64,000 bases of DNA from Nematostella vectensis. Lineage: Eukaryota > Cnidaria > Anthozoa > Actiniaria > Edwardsiidae. Of this stretch, positions 62,901-64,000 are shown one piece after another (the stretch's first letter is position 1; the number at the start of each line of letters is the position of its first letter). Below the pieces are notes generated by a model. It was given only the letters and a program-made list of their open reading frames with translations, was not told the DNA's origin and did not search any database. A program made the position numbers and the translations under genes. The DNA lies in the NCBI RefSeq assembly GCF_932526225.1, contig NC_064048.1, forward strand, positions 12,905,665 to 12,969,664. The letters are read 5' to 3'.

Positions 62901-64000
62901 CACATCAAAGATGCTGAGAGTACATAAAAATGTCCCTATACCTTCTTTTTATGTCATGACACACCAAGAACAGTATAATTAAGTATCGATATTTAAAAAA
63001 AAAATAAAGAAAAAAAACAATAGGCTATCAGCGGGAATCGAACCCGGGTCGCTGCGTTAGTAGTCAAGTGCCCGCAACGAAAGACTAACGTGACATTGCT
63101 GAAGGGAATTGTAATGAAAATTACTTTTAATACTATTGGTATCGTAAACTATCCCAAGCAAAGTCACCATCGGACTGGAGGTTACATTCGGGAAAAGCTT
63201 CAGGGTTACATTCGGCAGTTTGTTTTACGAGTGTAACCTCCAAAAGGTTACAATCGATAATTTTTTTTTTTCGAATATAAATTCCAAAAAGTAACATTAG
63301 GAAAAATAAAACAGTATACTCGGAAAAAAAGGTATATCAATCTATCGAGCGCTATGCTCTATTTTAGAATCTACTTAATCAAGTTATCCAAGGAATCTAG
63401 TTAGTTCTTGTGTGCATAAAATATGTACAGGATCCTGAACAAAGCATGAGCACATCAAAGATGCTGAGAGTACATAAAAATGTCACTATACCTTCTTTTT
63501 ATGTCATGACACACCAAGAACAGTATTATTAAGTATCGATATTTAAAAAAAAAAAAATAAAGAAAAAAAAATAGGCTATCAGCGGGAATCGAACCCGGGT
63601 CGCTGCGTTAGTAGTCAAGTGCCCGCAACGAAAGACTAACGTGGCATTGCTGAAGGGAATTGTAATGAAAATTACTTTTAATACTATTGGTATCGTAAAC
63701 TATCCCAAGCAAAGTCACCATCGGACTGTAGGTTACATTCGGGAAAAGGTTCAGGGTTACATTCGGGAATTTGTTTTACGAGTGTAACCTCCAAAAGGTT
63801 ACAATCGATACTTTTTTTTCCGAATGCAAATTCCAAAAAGTAACATTAGGAAAAATAAAACAGTATACTCGGAAAAAAAGGTATAACATTCTATCGAGCG
63901 CTATGCTCTAAGTTAGAATCTACTTAATCAAGTTATCCAAGGAATCTAGTTAGTTCTTGTGTGCATAAAATATGTACAGGATCCTGAACAAAGCATGAGC

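Larger units (their letters stand above)
46422..64000. repeat. 546-bp satellite array, right segment (about 32 monomers)
   Basis: The array continues after LINE 2 and runs off the window end inside a monomer. Much of this segment is organised as dimers alternating two variants. Type B carries cggactgtagg, cctccaaaagg and a tactttttttt run followed by cgaatgcaaat. Type A carries cggacaggagg, cctcaaaaagg and aatttgttttcc or aattttctttcc. A third variant, with attgggaaaag and gcgctctgctc, appears near 47.85, 48.95, 52.2 and 55.0 kb. The B box is almost always the CGAACCC, AGAACCC or TTGAACCC form here; the CAAACCC form common at 18-28 kb is absent. Confidence 0.97.

Noticed and set aside
1-64000. 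Hammerhead ribozyme in the satellite, as known from several animal satellites
   Set aside because: I looked on both strands for a CTGANGA core with a nearby GAAA. The closest strings (CTGATAG, CTGAGAG, CTGAAGG) do not match.

Overview
The window is almost entirely one tandem satellite DNA. About 107 head-to-tail copies of an AT-rich monomer of about 546 bp (mostly 540-551 bp) run from base 1 to base 64000. The array is open at both ends, so its true edges lie outside the window. No ordinary single-copy host gene, rRNA or intact tRNA gene is visible. The content (long satellite, two non-LTR retrotransposons with 5' truncation, no bacterial-type genes or ribosome binding sites) points to a eukaryote, most likely a metazoan. 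The two LINE types are common in invertebrates and fish, but the sequence alone does not fix the species.

Layout: 1-28221 satellite; 28222-31333 LINE 1, a 5'-truncated endonuclease/reverse transcriptase element with an uninterrupted frame, a C-terminal C2H2 zinc finger and a perfect 20-bp target site duplication; 31334-43778 satellite; 43779-46421 LINE 2, a 5'-truncated CR1/L2/Rex1-like element with two in-frame stop codons and a TCTA-repeat tail; 46422-64000 satellite. Both LINEs are on the + strand and each interrupts one monomer at a different place.

Each monomer, read on the + strand, holds: (i) a segment of about 85 bp that on the - strand looks like the 3' half of a tRNA, with a canonical Pol III B box (GGTTCGATTCC) followed about 13 nt later by a T-run; (ii) a short GTAAT/ATTAC dyad; (iii) a module of about 100 bp with two direct and two inverted copies of a GGTTACATTCGGGAA-like unit, able to form nested hairpins; (iv) a region of about 250 bp with fixed HindIII, BamHI and ClaI sites; (v) an A-rich tract, usually A(n)TAAAGA(n), which is the T-run of (i) on the other strand.

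Monomer variants are arranged in higher-order repeats of several sizes. Same-variant blocks recur at offsets of about 1.09 kb (2 units), 2.18 kb (4), 3.28 kb (6), 4.37 kb (8), 6.54 kb (12) and, across LINE 1, 11.88 kb (16 units once the insertion is subtracted). Neither LINE has been co-amplified, so both insertions are younger than the last local amplification.

The recurrent short open frames of about 60-70 codons lack an ATG at their start and are best read as by-products of array homogenisation. The most biologically suggestive feature is the B box plus terminator in nearly every monomer, which makes the array a possible TFIIIC-binding or Pol III-transcribed satellite.
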